DNA from: Pseudoxanthomonas dokdonensis
Lineage (GTDB): Bacteria; Pseudomonadota; Gammaproteobacteria; Xanthomonadales; Xanthomonadaceae
Length of the DNA: 64,000 nt
NCBI RefSeq assembly: GCF_001431405.1
Contig: NZ_LDJL01000011.1
Location: 248,001-312,000, forward strand
Reading direction: 5' to 3'
Under the pieces are notes generated by a model. That model was given only the letters and a program-made list of their open reading frames with translations, was not told the origin of the DNA and searched no databases. The translations under genes were made by a program, and so were the position numbers. Positions 17,980-25,101 of this stretch are shown here, one piece after another (the stretch's first letter is position 1; each line of letters begins with the position of its first letter).

Positions 17980-19767
17980 ATGCCCATTGACGCCAATTTT
18001 TTCCCCCGTTCGCTGGCCACGGCCATCGCAGGCCTGATGTGCGCCGCCGGCATGTCGCTGGCCTTCCCCGCCAACGCCCAGTCCCTCGGCGTCTGCAACA
18101 GCTTCTATCCCGCCAATTTCGCCCTCACTCAGGGCAAAGTCAATCCGGCCACCTCCACCCCGGCCAAGCCCGCCAAAGGTGTGCTGATGAAGGAGCCGAG
18201 TTTCGGCACCTGCCTGGTCCGGGCGACCGCCCATGGCAGCGAGCCGCCGACCACCTTTGCCCGCAACGACTATTCGCGGCGCCAGGCGTTCAACGCCAAC
18301 AGCACGTATTTCATCGTCTACTCCGCCGATGGCTGGTGGCATCTGTACGACGCAAACACCCTGAAGTACCTGCGCAAACTGTCGCCCAAGGTCGCCAACG
18401 AGTCGGTCCCGGCCGAGTTCCACATGGCTGGCGACGCCGAGCCGCAATGGGATACGACCAATCCCAACATCCTGTACTACGTGCCCAACAATGGCGGCAC
18501 CAAACTGCTGAAGCTGGACGTGCGCACCAACAGCTATTCGATTGCCGCTGATTTCAAGGGCAAGTTGCCGGCCTGGGGCAACAGCGCCGCCCACATCTGG
18601 ACCAAGTCCGAAGGCTCGCCTTCGGCGGATTCACGCTACTGGGGCTTCCAGGTCGAGAACAGCAGTTTCGGCCTGCTCGGCTACATGGTCTGGGACCTGC
18701 AGAACAACCGCCTGGTCGGCAGCCGCCAGGACAGCCAGCGTCCGGACCACTCAAGCATGTCAGCCGCTGGTCGCTGGTTCGTGACCTCGTCCGATGACAC
18801 CGGCACCTGGGCCTGGTCGCCGGACTTCAGCAAGAAGAAGAAGCTGCACAACAAGAGCGAGCATTCGGACCTGGCGCTGGGCCCGAACGGCGAGGATTAT
18901 TACGTCTCGGTGGATTATCAAAGCCAGAATGGCGATGTCTTCTACACCAATATCGACACCTGCCCCGCGGTCGCCGCAAGCGCAACGACCGCACCGGTTT
19001 GCCCGCGCACGGTATTGTTTCCCAGCTACGACAATGGTGCCGCCACGGCGATGCATTTCTCCGGCAAGGGTTTCAACAAACCCGGCTGGATGGTGTGGAG
19101 CACCTATGGCACGACTGCCAATCGGTCCGGCGTGTGGCCGTGGTTCACCAACAAGATCTACGTGGTAGAGCTGAAGGCCAACCCACGGGTTTACGCGTTG
19201 GCCTACACCCGGCGCAACGAATCCGCCGGTGGCTACTGGTCGGAACCGCATGCATCGGTCAATCGTGATTTCACCCGGATTGCCTTCAACAGCAACTGGG
19301 GCGTCAACGATGCCGAGGACATCGACACGTACCAGATACAGATACCGGTCAGTGCGCTGCCCGGTGGACTGGTGACCGTGCCCGAGGGTCCCAGGCATAT
19401 CACCGGCGGCAATCTGCCACCGGTGCTTGGCAGCAACAACAATAATGTGGTCAGCGCCGGCAGCCCTGCGCTGCCGCTGGTGACGCCGCCGCCAGCCACA
19501 TCGGTGCCTACTGCAACTGCGGACAGTAATCAACTGCCAACCACCCCGGCATCGACGGCCATCACTTCGCAACGCCTGCCATGGTTATCGCGCACGTGGC
19601 TGCGCGGTCGCGCAGTGGCTCGTCTGTGGATTATGTCGATATTGGAACCCAGGCCATTGGCGATGAACTCACCGTCACGCGTCGCTGCATTTTCCCTGCC
19701 TGGCCTGGGTTGGATTTACCAACAACGCGCGCACCTCGACAGCAATGTCCGCGAATACGAACTCTGA
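17980..19767 (+). CDS. Secreted beta-propeller-like protein, copy 1 (function unknown)
   Basis: A 595-residue protein with a Sec-type signal peptide (basic start, hydrophobic 11-29, ANA|Q cleavage near 33). The mature part begins LGVCNSFYPA and contains repeated Trp/Gly/Asp-rich strands (WWHLYDANTLKYL, WGFQVENSSFGLLGYMVWDL, TWAWSPDFSKKKKL) that read like blades of a propeller, with four cysteines spaced through it. No catalytic motif was recognised. From residue about 460 it turns into a Ser/Thr/Pro-rich linker and a tail that is unlike copy 2 and may be frameshifted. The nearly identical paralog at 20035 and the divergent NRPS suggest a role at the cell surface with the polysaccharide or peptide; binding is likelier than catalysis. 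Confidence 0.7.
   Translation: MPIDANFFPRSLATAIAGLMCAAGMSLAFPANAQSLGVCNSFYPANFALTQGKVNPATSTPAKPAKGVLMKEPSFGTCLVRATAHGSEPPTTFARNDYSRRQAFNANSTYFIVYSADGWWHLYDANTLKYLRKLSPKVANESVPAEFHMAGDAEPQWDTTNPNILYYVPNNGGTKLLKLDVRTNSYSIAADFKGKLPAWGNSAAHIWTKSEGSPSADSRYWGFQVENSSFGLLGYMVWDLQNNRLVGSRQDSQRPDHSSMSAAGRWFVTSSDDTGTWAWSPDFSKKKKLHNKSEHSDLALGPNGEDYYVSVDYQSQNGDVFYTNIDTCPAVAASATTAPVCPRTVLFPSYDNGAATAMHFSGKGFNKPGWMVWSTYGTTANRSGVWPWFTNKIYVVELKANPRVYALAYTRRNESAGGYWSEPHASVNRDFTRIAFNSNWGVNDAEDIDTYQIQIPVSALPGGLVTVPEGPRHITGGNLPPVLGSNNNNVVSAGSPALPLVTPPPATSVPTATADSNQLPTTPASTAITSQRLPWLSRTWLRGRAVARLWIMSILEPRPLAMNSPSRVAAFSLPGLGWIYQQRAHLDSNVREYEL
18202..19340 (+). repeat. Duplicated block, left copy (partner 20251-21389)
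   Basis: This segment of propeller gene 1 aligns with 20251-21389 at a constant offset of 2049 bases without net insertion or deletion. Long stretches are identical, for example the run starting tactggggcttccaggtcga (from 18638) for more than 80 bases and the run around 18771-18872. The flanks (signal peptide and C-terminal tail) differ strongly. Confidence 0.9.
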
Positions 19768-19787
19768 ACTGCATCCCGACTGCCAGG

Positions 19788-19817
19788 AAAAAAGCCGCCA
19801 CCAGGCGGCTTTTTTTA
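19788..19817 (+). terminator. Intrinsic terminator after propeller gene 1
   Basis: A stem of AAAGCCGCC pairs with GGCGGCTTT across the loop ACCA, and the T run continues to 19817. It lies about 20 bases after the stop of propeller gene 1, so the two paralogs are probably transcribed separately. Confidence 0.85.
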
Positions 19818-19872
19818 TTGCAGCGAAAAACAATTACATCACAAACACTTGTCATTCACGCCCCCAGAACAA

Positions 19873-19909
19873 AAGCAGGAAAGTTTTCGGGTAATTTACC
19901 CACCTGCTT
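19873..19909. promoter_or_regulatory. Nested inverted repeats upstream of propeller gene 2
   Basis: An outer pair AAGCAGG / CCTGCTT (19873-19879 and 19903-19909) encloses a perfect palindrome GGGTAA-T-TTACCC (19889-19901). It lies in the 267-base AT-rich interval between the terminator of copy 1 and ATG 20035 and is a candidate operator. Nothing equivalent was seen before copy 1. Apart from this and the terminator, the interval holds no recognisable element. Confidence 0.4.
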
Positions 19910-20034
19910 GAATTCCCTGCAGCCAAGACACACCCCTGTGATTATGTTCGAGCAGATGGCCGCCGCAGCGACGCCATCTCCATAATCAGAAATCCTTTCG
20001 ACCACCCTGCCGGCCCACCGGAGCCGTATTCCCG

Positions 20035-21597
20035 ATGAAAACCCGATCCCGCATTATTGCTGGAACATGGATGTTCTCCCTCGCCGCGCTGGCGTCCTTC
20101 TCCCTGCCCGTTTCATCCGCCAGTGCCCAAGCGCTTGGCGTGTGTAATTCCTTCTATCCCGCGGGATACCTGGCAAGCGAAGGAAAATCCACCGCCGGAA
20201 TGCCTGCATTGGCGAAACCGGCCAAAGGCAGGATTCTGAAAGAACCCAGCTTCGGCACCTGTCTGGTCAGGGCCACCGCGCATGACAGCGAACCGCCCAC
20301 GACGTTTGCCCGCAACGACTACTCGCGACGGCAGGCGTTCAATGCCGACAACAGCTATTTCATCGTCTATGCCTACGACGGCTGGTGGCATCTGTACGAC
20401 GCCAATACCTTGAAGTACCTGCGCAAACTGTCGCCCAAGGTCGCTGATCCGTCGGTATCGTCGGAATTCCACCTGGCTGCCGATGCGGAGCCGCAATGGG
20501 ACGCAACCAATCCCAACATCCTGTACTACGTGCCGACCAACGGTGGCACCAAACTGCTGAAGCTGGACGTGCGCAACAACAGCTATTCGATTGCCGCCGA
20601 TTTCAGGGGCAAGCTGCCGGCCTGGGGCAACAGCGCTGCGCACATCTGGACCAAGTCCGAAGGCTCGCCATCGGCGGATTCGCGTTACTGGGGCTTCCAG
20701 GTCGAGAACAGCAGTTTCGGCCTGCTCGGCTACATGGTCTGGGACCTGCAGAACAACCGCCTGGTCGGCAGTCGCCAGGACAACCGACGTCCGGATCACT
20801 CCAGCATGTCAGCCGCCGGTCGCTGGTTCGTGACCTCGTCCGATGACACCGGCACCTGGGCCTGGTCGCCGGACTTCAGCAAGAAGAAGAAGCTGCACAA
20901 CAAGAGCGAGCATTCGGATCTGGCCTTGGGCCCGAACGGCGAGGATTACTACGTCTCGGTGGACTACCAGAGCAATGCCGGCGATGTGTTCTTTGTCGAT
21001 ATCGACGCCTGCCCAGCGGTCGCCGCCAGTGCCACCGATGCGCCATTGTGCCCGCGCACGGTGTTGTTCCCGAGCTACGACAATGGCTCCGCCACCGCGA
21101 TGCATTTTTCCGGCAAGGGTTTCAACAAGCCCGGCTGGATGGTGTGGAGCACCTATGGCACCAGCCAGACCCGCTCGGGTACCTGGCCGTGGTTCACCAA
21201 CAAGATCTACGCGGTGGAGCTGAAGGCCAATCCGCGCGTCTATCCGCTGGCCTATACCCGTCGCAACGAATCCGCGGGCGGTTACTGGGCCGAACCGCAT
21301 GCGTCGGTCTCCCGCGACTTCACCCGGATTGCCTTCAACAGCAACTGGGGCGTCAACAACACCGATGATATCGACACCTACCTGCTGCATTTGCCGGCCA
21401 GTGCCTTGCCTGGTGGTAGTGGCAGCACACCGCCGCCGACCGACCCGGTCGATCCGCCGGTGGACCCGACCCCGCCGCCGCCGCTGGATCCGGATCCGGT
21501 CGACCCCGAGCCACCGGTGCAGCCGCCACCGCCGGTCACAGAGTGCGGCCGCTGGGACTTCTTCTGCATCATCCGTCGCGGCGGTTGGTGGCCCTGA
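20035..21597 (+). CDS. Secreted beta-propeller-like protein, copy 2, with Pro-rich stalk and aromatic C-terminal tag
   Basis: A 520-residue protein with a signal peptide (MKTRSR start, hydrophobic core, ASA|Q cleavage near 31); CCGGAG precedes ATG 20035. The central part is almost identical to copy 1 and shares its four cysteines and Trp-rich blades. After residue about 460 comes a stalk of repeated Pro-Asp units (DPVDPPVDPTPPPP...), then a short end CGRWDFFCIIRRGGWWP with two cysteines, hydrophobic and arginine residues. This layout (globular domain, Pro-rich stalk, Cys/aromatic/basic tail) recalls surface-anchored proteins but matches no sorting signal known to me; it is not a PEP-CTERM. 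Function is unknown; the Pro-rich stalk could span or bind the polysaccharide layer. Confidence 0.7.
   Translation: MKTRSRIIAGTWMFSLAALASFSLPVSSASAQALGVCNSFYPAGYLASEGKSTAGMPALAKPAKGRILKEPSFGTCLVRATAHDSEPPTTFARNDYSRRQAFNADNSYFIVYAYDGWWHLYDANTLKYLRKLSPKVADPSVSSEFHLAADAEPQWDATNPNILYYVPTNGGTKLLKLDVRNNSYSIAADFRGKLPAWGNSAAHIWTKSEGSPSADSRYWGFQVENSSFGLLGYMVWDLQNNRLVGSRQDNRRPDHSSMSAAGRWFVTSSDDTGTWAWSPDFSKKKKLHNKSEHSDLALGPNGEDYYVSVDYQSNAGDVFFVDIDACPAVAASATDAPLCPRTVLFPSYDNGSATAMHFSGKGFNKPGWMVWSTYGTSQTRSGTWPWFTNKIYAVELKANPRVYPLAYTRRNESAGGYWAEPHASVSRDFTRIAFNSNWGVNNTDDIDTYLLHLPASALPGGSGSTPPPTDPVDPPVDPTPPPPLDPDPVDPEPPVQPPPPVTECGRWDFFCIIRRGGWWP
20251..21389 (+). repeat. Duplicated block, right copy (partner 18202-19340)
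   Basis: This is the second copy of the tandem duplication, and most differences between copies are at third codon positions. The identity in the centre is higher than at the ends, as expected after recent duplication or gene conversion. Confidence 0.9.
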
Positions 21598-21632
21598 GCG
21601 GGGCCACGCCGTGATTCACCGCAAGCAGCAGT

Positions 21633-21666
21633 CGTGGTCCCCTTACCGAGGACCACGGCTTTTTTC
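21633..21666 (+). terminator. Intrinsic terminator after propeller gene 2
   Basis: The stem CGTGGTCC / GGACCACG (21633-21640 and 21650-21657) with a nine-base loop is followed by GC and a run of T. It lies between the convergent ends of propeller gene 2 and the GINT-like gene. The T run is only on the plus side. Confidence 0.85.
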
Positions 21667-21674
21667 TGCACGCG

Positions 21675-23351
21675 TCAGTGCGCTGGTGGAACCCCATGCG
21701 CGTCAACCACTTCGAAATCACCGTCGACGTTATAGGTGTGGCAGCCATCCAGATCCGGCAACATGTCCGCCGCCAGCGTGCCGACCGGATGCTCGGCATA
21801 TTCAGTCGGGGTCAGCGTGGTGATCTGATTGAACACCACCGCGCTGCCGTAAATCGGACAACAGCACTGCGCAGGCCGGAACCAGCGCCCATCACGCTCG
21901 ATGATGCCGCCGGCTGAGCGTGCGCGACGTGCATCGGCGACGATCGGATTGCACGGATGCGGCAGATACGGGCCGGCCAGATCACGGGACACGAACAGGA
22001 ACAGCTCATCGGACGGGTTGGCACCGGTTTCGGACACGTTGCCGAACAGGTACCAGTAACCGTCCCGGTAATGCAGCGTAGGGTCGACGCACTCGCGGTT
22101 CTCGAGCAGATTGGCGGTCCAGCTCCAACGCAACGGGAAATCAACGCAGCGGTACAGTCTGACCTGCAGGCCTTCCGCCGATTCCACCGTCATGTACCAC
22201 TCGTCCTGCCAGCGGAACACCCGCGGATAGGAAAGGTGGAACGGCTCGTCGAGAATGATGCCCAGGTGTTGCGGCCGGTTGCCTTCATCCAGTTGCAGGC
22301 AACTGATCACGCCGCGCTGAGCCGCGTCCAGGTATTGCTCGACGAACAGCAGACGTTTGCCATGATGCTGCAGTGGAAACGGATCGGCCCAGTAGTCTTT
22401 GCCTGGCGCGACCAGGGCAGCGAATCTCTGCAGGCGCGGGCGCTCCGGATCCACCGGTCGTTCGCCATCGGCGACCAGAACGAACCAAGGTTGCCGCGCA
22501 CGCCGCCGTCGCCGTGGCGACTGCAGCAGCAGGACCGCGCTGCGTGCGAGCGCCCTCACTCCCTGGCCCCATCGCGGCGCGTCGACCGTCGCCGTGGGCG
22601 CAAGCCGGATGCGGGCATCCTGCGGTGTGCTGCCCCGCTGCGCTGGCGGGACCGCCAACCACTGGCGGATGCCACGCATCAACAGTGCGGGCAACTTCAG
22701 CAGTGCCGCGTCGCGATGCTGCAGCAGCGACAACGGGCGACTGGCGCCCCAGCTCTCGCTCATCAAGGTCACCTGCCCATCGGCATCTTCGCGTTGCAGC
22801 GCGATGCGGACGCTGCTGTCACCACGTAGCGAGGCAGCTAGCAGGCTTGCGCCAGCCGTCGCCGGCCGCAGCAGTTCGGCCGCCAGCGACCAGCAGCCGG
22901 CCCCCACTGCCTGGCAGTATCCCGTCTTCGCCAGCCTGCCGGTGGCGTCCAGCACCAGTTGCGGCCGGAACTCCTGCAGCATCCGTTGCAACGTCGCCAT
23001 ATCGGCGCACCGCTCGATATCCTGCACCTGGTCGGTCTTCAGCATCTGCATCGGTTGCCACGGCGGCATTGCCAGCAGTGGTGACAGCAACGGCATTGCA
23101 AGGCGTTCCAAAGCCAGTACCGCGCGCACATCCGACGGCAACGCAGGTTCGGGATCGATGTCCGCATCGGCGATGGCAGCGAGCGGCAACTGCACGGTCA
23201 TGACCCGCAGGCGCACGCTGCCATTGGCCAGCGCGATGAACCGCAACAGCCATTGCGGAGTGGGTGATGCCAGCACCACCATCAAGGTCAACCGCGCCGC
23301 GTCGCCGATCGGCAGCGGATACAACAGCGAAGGCGCCAGCAGCGCGTGCAC
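21675..23351 (-). CDS. GINT-like protein: formyltransferase-like N-terminus plus five-bladed propeller (glycosyl/acyl transfer, putative)
   Basis: A 558-residue protein starting at GTG 23351, three bases after the upstream stop, with GGAG nine bases upstream. The first 230 residues resemble the formyltransferase-like N-terminal part of glucosamine inositolphosphorylceramide transferase (GINT) family proteins (RPQLVLDATGRLA). The C-terminal half, from about 300, is a GH43/GINT-like propeller with KDYWADPFPL, LSYPRVFRWQDEWYM, CVDPTLHYRDGYWYLFG and GGIIERDGRWFRPAQ, the last two being hallmark blades. Bacterial members occur in polysaccharide loci and are of uncertain activity. Here it is the last gene behind NRPS2 and the two hydrolases, so it may transfer a group onto the polymer; this is inference. 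Confidence 0.65.
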   Translation of the reverse strand: MHALLAPSLLYPLPIGDAARLTLMVVLASPTPQWLLRFIALANGSVRLRVMTVQLPLAAIADADIDPEPALPSDVRAVLALERLAMPLLSPLLAMPPWQPMQMLKTDQVQDIERCADMATLQRMLQEFRPQLVLDATGRLAKTGYCQAVGAGCWSLAAELLRPATAGASLLAASLRGDSSVRIALQREDADGQVTLMSESWGASRPLSLLQHRDAALLKLPALLMRGIRQWLAVPPAQRGSTPQDARIRLAPTATVDAPRWGQGVRALARSAVLLLQSPRRRRRARQPWFVLVADGERPVDPERPRLQRFAALVAPGKDYWADPFPLQHHGKRLLFVEQYLDAAQRGVISCLQLDEGNRPQHLGIILDEPFHLSYPRVFRWQDEWYMTVESAEGLQVRLYRCVDFPLRWSWTANLLENRECVDPTLHYRDGYWYLFGNVSETGANPSDELFLFVSRDLAGPYLPHPCNPIVADARRARSAGGIIERDGRWFRPAQCCCPIYGSAVVFNQITTLTPTEYAEHPVGTLAADMLPDLDGCHTYNVDGDFEVVDAHGVPPAH

Positions 23352-23354
23352 GGC

Positions 23355-24134
23355 TCAGAGCTCCGTCATCCAGGCGCGGATGCGCTGGATGACGCGTTCG
23401 CGTTGCACCGTCGAAAACAGGATGTGATCGACGTCGGGACGGAACAGCAAGGTCAGCCCGGGATGCCGCCGCGAGCGGCCGAAGGTGGCGTCCAGTTGCC
23501 GGCGATGCAGCAGGTAGTAGGAAACACCCCCGGTATAGAAGCCCAGTATTTTGACGCCGCGCTGCAACAGCAGCGCCGCTTCCTCACGGAACTGCGCCGG
23601 CTCCGACCAGTCCCGGAAATCCATGACGCCCGGTGCATCGACGTCACGTGCGGCCAGGAAACGTTTCAGCATGCCCGGCCATCGCCTGATGCCGCGGCCA
23701 AGCATCAGTCGCAACTGGCCAACGCGGAACCAGATGTTCTGCACCGCCATGCCATCAATCAGCACCAGGCTGGTGACCCGCTGATCGGCCAGCGCCAGCC
23801 GCCAGGCCTGATCGGCGGCGCTGCAGATCCCGCCGATGGCAAACTGCGTGTCAGCGGTCGCTGTCTGCAACGTATCGAGCACCTGCTTGAACAACGCACC
23901 GGCGGTCGCGTGACTGCCACTGCCGGCATCGCCCACCCGCGGTTGATCGAAACGGAAGACATTGAAGCCTTCCTCGGCCAGTGCGCGAGCCAGGTGAACA
24001 TGGAAACGGAACGGCCCCGGCCGATGAATCAAACCGGCGTTGAGCAGCACCAGGGTCACTCCTTTGGCTGGTCCGCTGGCGCGGGTCAGGATGCCGTAGG
24101 CAAGTCCGTCATCGAGGCTCAGGATTTCATCCAT
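23355..24134 (-). CDS. Alpha/beta hydrolase, exosortase-system hydrolase 1-like
   Basis: A 259-residue alpha/beta-hydrolase-fold protein; ATG 24134 overlaps the upstream hydrolase by eight bases. Fold markers are VTLVLLNAGLIHRPG, FNVFRFDQPRVGDAG (strand 4 region) and a C-terminal DVDHILF segment that would supply the catalytic His. The nucleophile elbow reads GGICSAAD instead of GxSxG, similar to the GLCDAAS elbow of the TIGR03100 'exosortase A system-associated hydrolase 1' family, where a Cys stands at the nucleophile position. It could act as an acyl or thioester hydrolase/transferase next to the NRPS. Its catalytic competence is uncertain. Confidence 0.75.
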   Translation of the reverse strand: MDEILSLDDGLAYGILTRASGPAKGVTLVLLNAGLIHRPGPFRFHVHLARALAEEGFNVFRFDQPRVGDAGSGSHATAGALFKQVLDTLQTATADTQFAIGGICSAADQAWRLALADQRVTSLVLIDGMAVQNIWFRVGQLRLMLGRGIRRWPGMLKRFLAARDVDAPGVMDFRDWSEPAQFREEAALLLQRGVKILGFYTGGVSYYLLHRRQLDATFGRSRRHPGLTLLFRPDVDHILFSTVQRERVIQRIRAWMTEL

Positions 24135-24906
24135 GCCGGCCTCCAGGTACGCATTCGCTGGTCAGCCTAGACAACGCGCCGGTAGCGGCCCGGATCGGAA
24201 TCAGTCCAGTCAGGTCGATTTCGTCACTCCAGGCGGTAATCGACAACGGCAGATCAATACGAGCGCCGGCAGGCCAATCCTCGTTGTTGCCTGGTGCATC
24301 CAGCAGTGTCACCGGCACGGAAGTGTCGGCCAGGACCAGCCCGCCAAGTTGGCTGGAGAATTCCGCGGACAGCGCAAAGCCCATCAGGTCATGCGGATTG
24401 GCCGGTGCTTGCTGGCGCAGCAGCGGATAGCGATAGCGCGACTGGCGCTCGGCACGATCACGCTCGCGCAGCTTCTGCAGATAATGCTCGCCGTGGGTCA
24501 CCGGTTGCCACAACCAGATCGCATCGGCCTGCAACTGGTGCGCCAGTGGCGTGGCCAGCAGCGCCGAACCGCGGATGGTCAACAGCAGCAGTGGCACGCC
24601 GGCGGCGCGGGCACGCAGCTCGCTGGCCGCCAGGAGGATGTCTTTCGCTGCCTGCTGCGGCGTATGGCATGCATCGTCGCCCGCCGAATCGCCGGTGCCG
24701 AGATAATCAAACCGCAGGCAGGCCAAGCCGCTGCCGGCCAGTTGTTCGGCCATCTGGTGGAAAAAGCGATAACTGCGCATGTGCTCATGCAGCAGCGGCG
24801 GACACATCAGGACCGCGGCGCGCAGCGGCGCCCCCGGCGAGTGGAAAACGCCAAACAGCGGCGATGCAGGTGGACCAAAATAAACAGGTGTCAGGCGCGA
24901 TTCCAT
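24127..24906 (-). CDS. Alpha/beta hydrolase, exosortase-system hydrolase 2-like
   Basis: A 259-residue protein starting at ATG 24906; a TTG one codon upstream is an alternative. Early fold motifs are AAVLMCPPLLHEHMRSYRFF and LACLRFDYLGTGDSAGD, typical of the TIGR03101 'hydrolase 2' group in exosortase loci. The expected nucleophile elbow is replaced by LTIRGSALLA, with Arg where Ser would stand, as in the GLRLGALLA elbow of that group, so ordinary serine-hydrolase activity is doubtful. It is followed by the hydrolase 1-like gene, the usual pair order. A 195-base gap with an inverted repeat separates it from NRPS2. Confidence 0.75.
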   Translation of the reverse strand: MESRLTPVYFGPPASPLFGVFHSPGAPLRAAVLMCPPLLHEHMRSYRFFHQMAEQLAGSGLACLRFDYLGTGDSAGDDACHTPQQAAKDILLAASELRARAAGVPLLLLTIRGSALLATPLAHQLQADAIWLWQPVTHGEHYLQKLRERDRAERQSRYRYPLLRQQAPANPHDLMGFALSAEFSSQLGGLVLADTSVPVTLLDAPGNNEDWPAGARIDLPLSITAWSDEIDLTGLIPIRAATGALSRLTSECVPGGRHG

Positions 24907-24937
24907 CAACGAGAAAATTCCCTTTCCGTCCAGAATA

Positions 24938-24986
24938 TTTGTTGCTGAATTACACCGTCAGAGTGGCTGCGAGCTCCAGCAACAAA
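24938..24986. repeat. Ten-base inverted repeat between NRPS2 and the hydrolase genes
   Basis: TTTGTTGCTG (24938-24947) and CAGCAACAAA (24977-24986) are perfect inverted copies separated by 29 bases. They lie in the 195-base non-coding gap between the NRPS2 stop and the hydrolase 2 start, about 30 bases before that start. They could form an mRNA hairpin that limits read-through or stabilises the downstream message, or could be an operator. The rest of the gap shows nothing recognisable. Confidence 0.5.
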
Positions 24987-25101
24987 GCATCCTCTTGCCA
25001 CCGTACTTCAACCCCAGGCGCCCGACATCCTGCGCATGTGAATCCTATCACGTAGCAGACACGGTCTGCGGCGACGGCATCGCTGCAGGCCGCATGACCT
25101 G

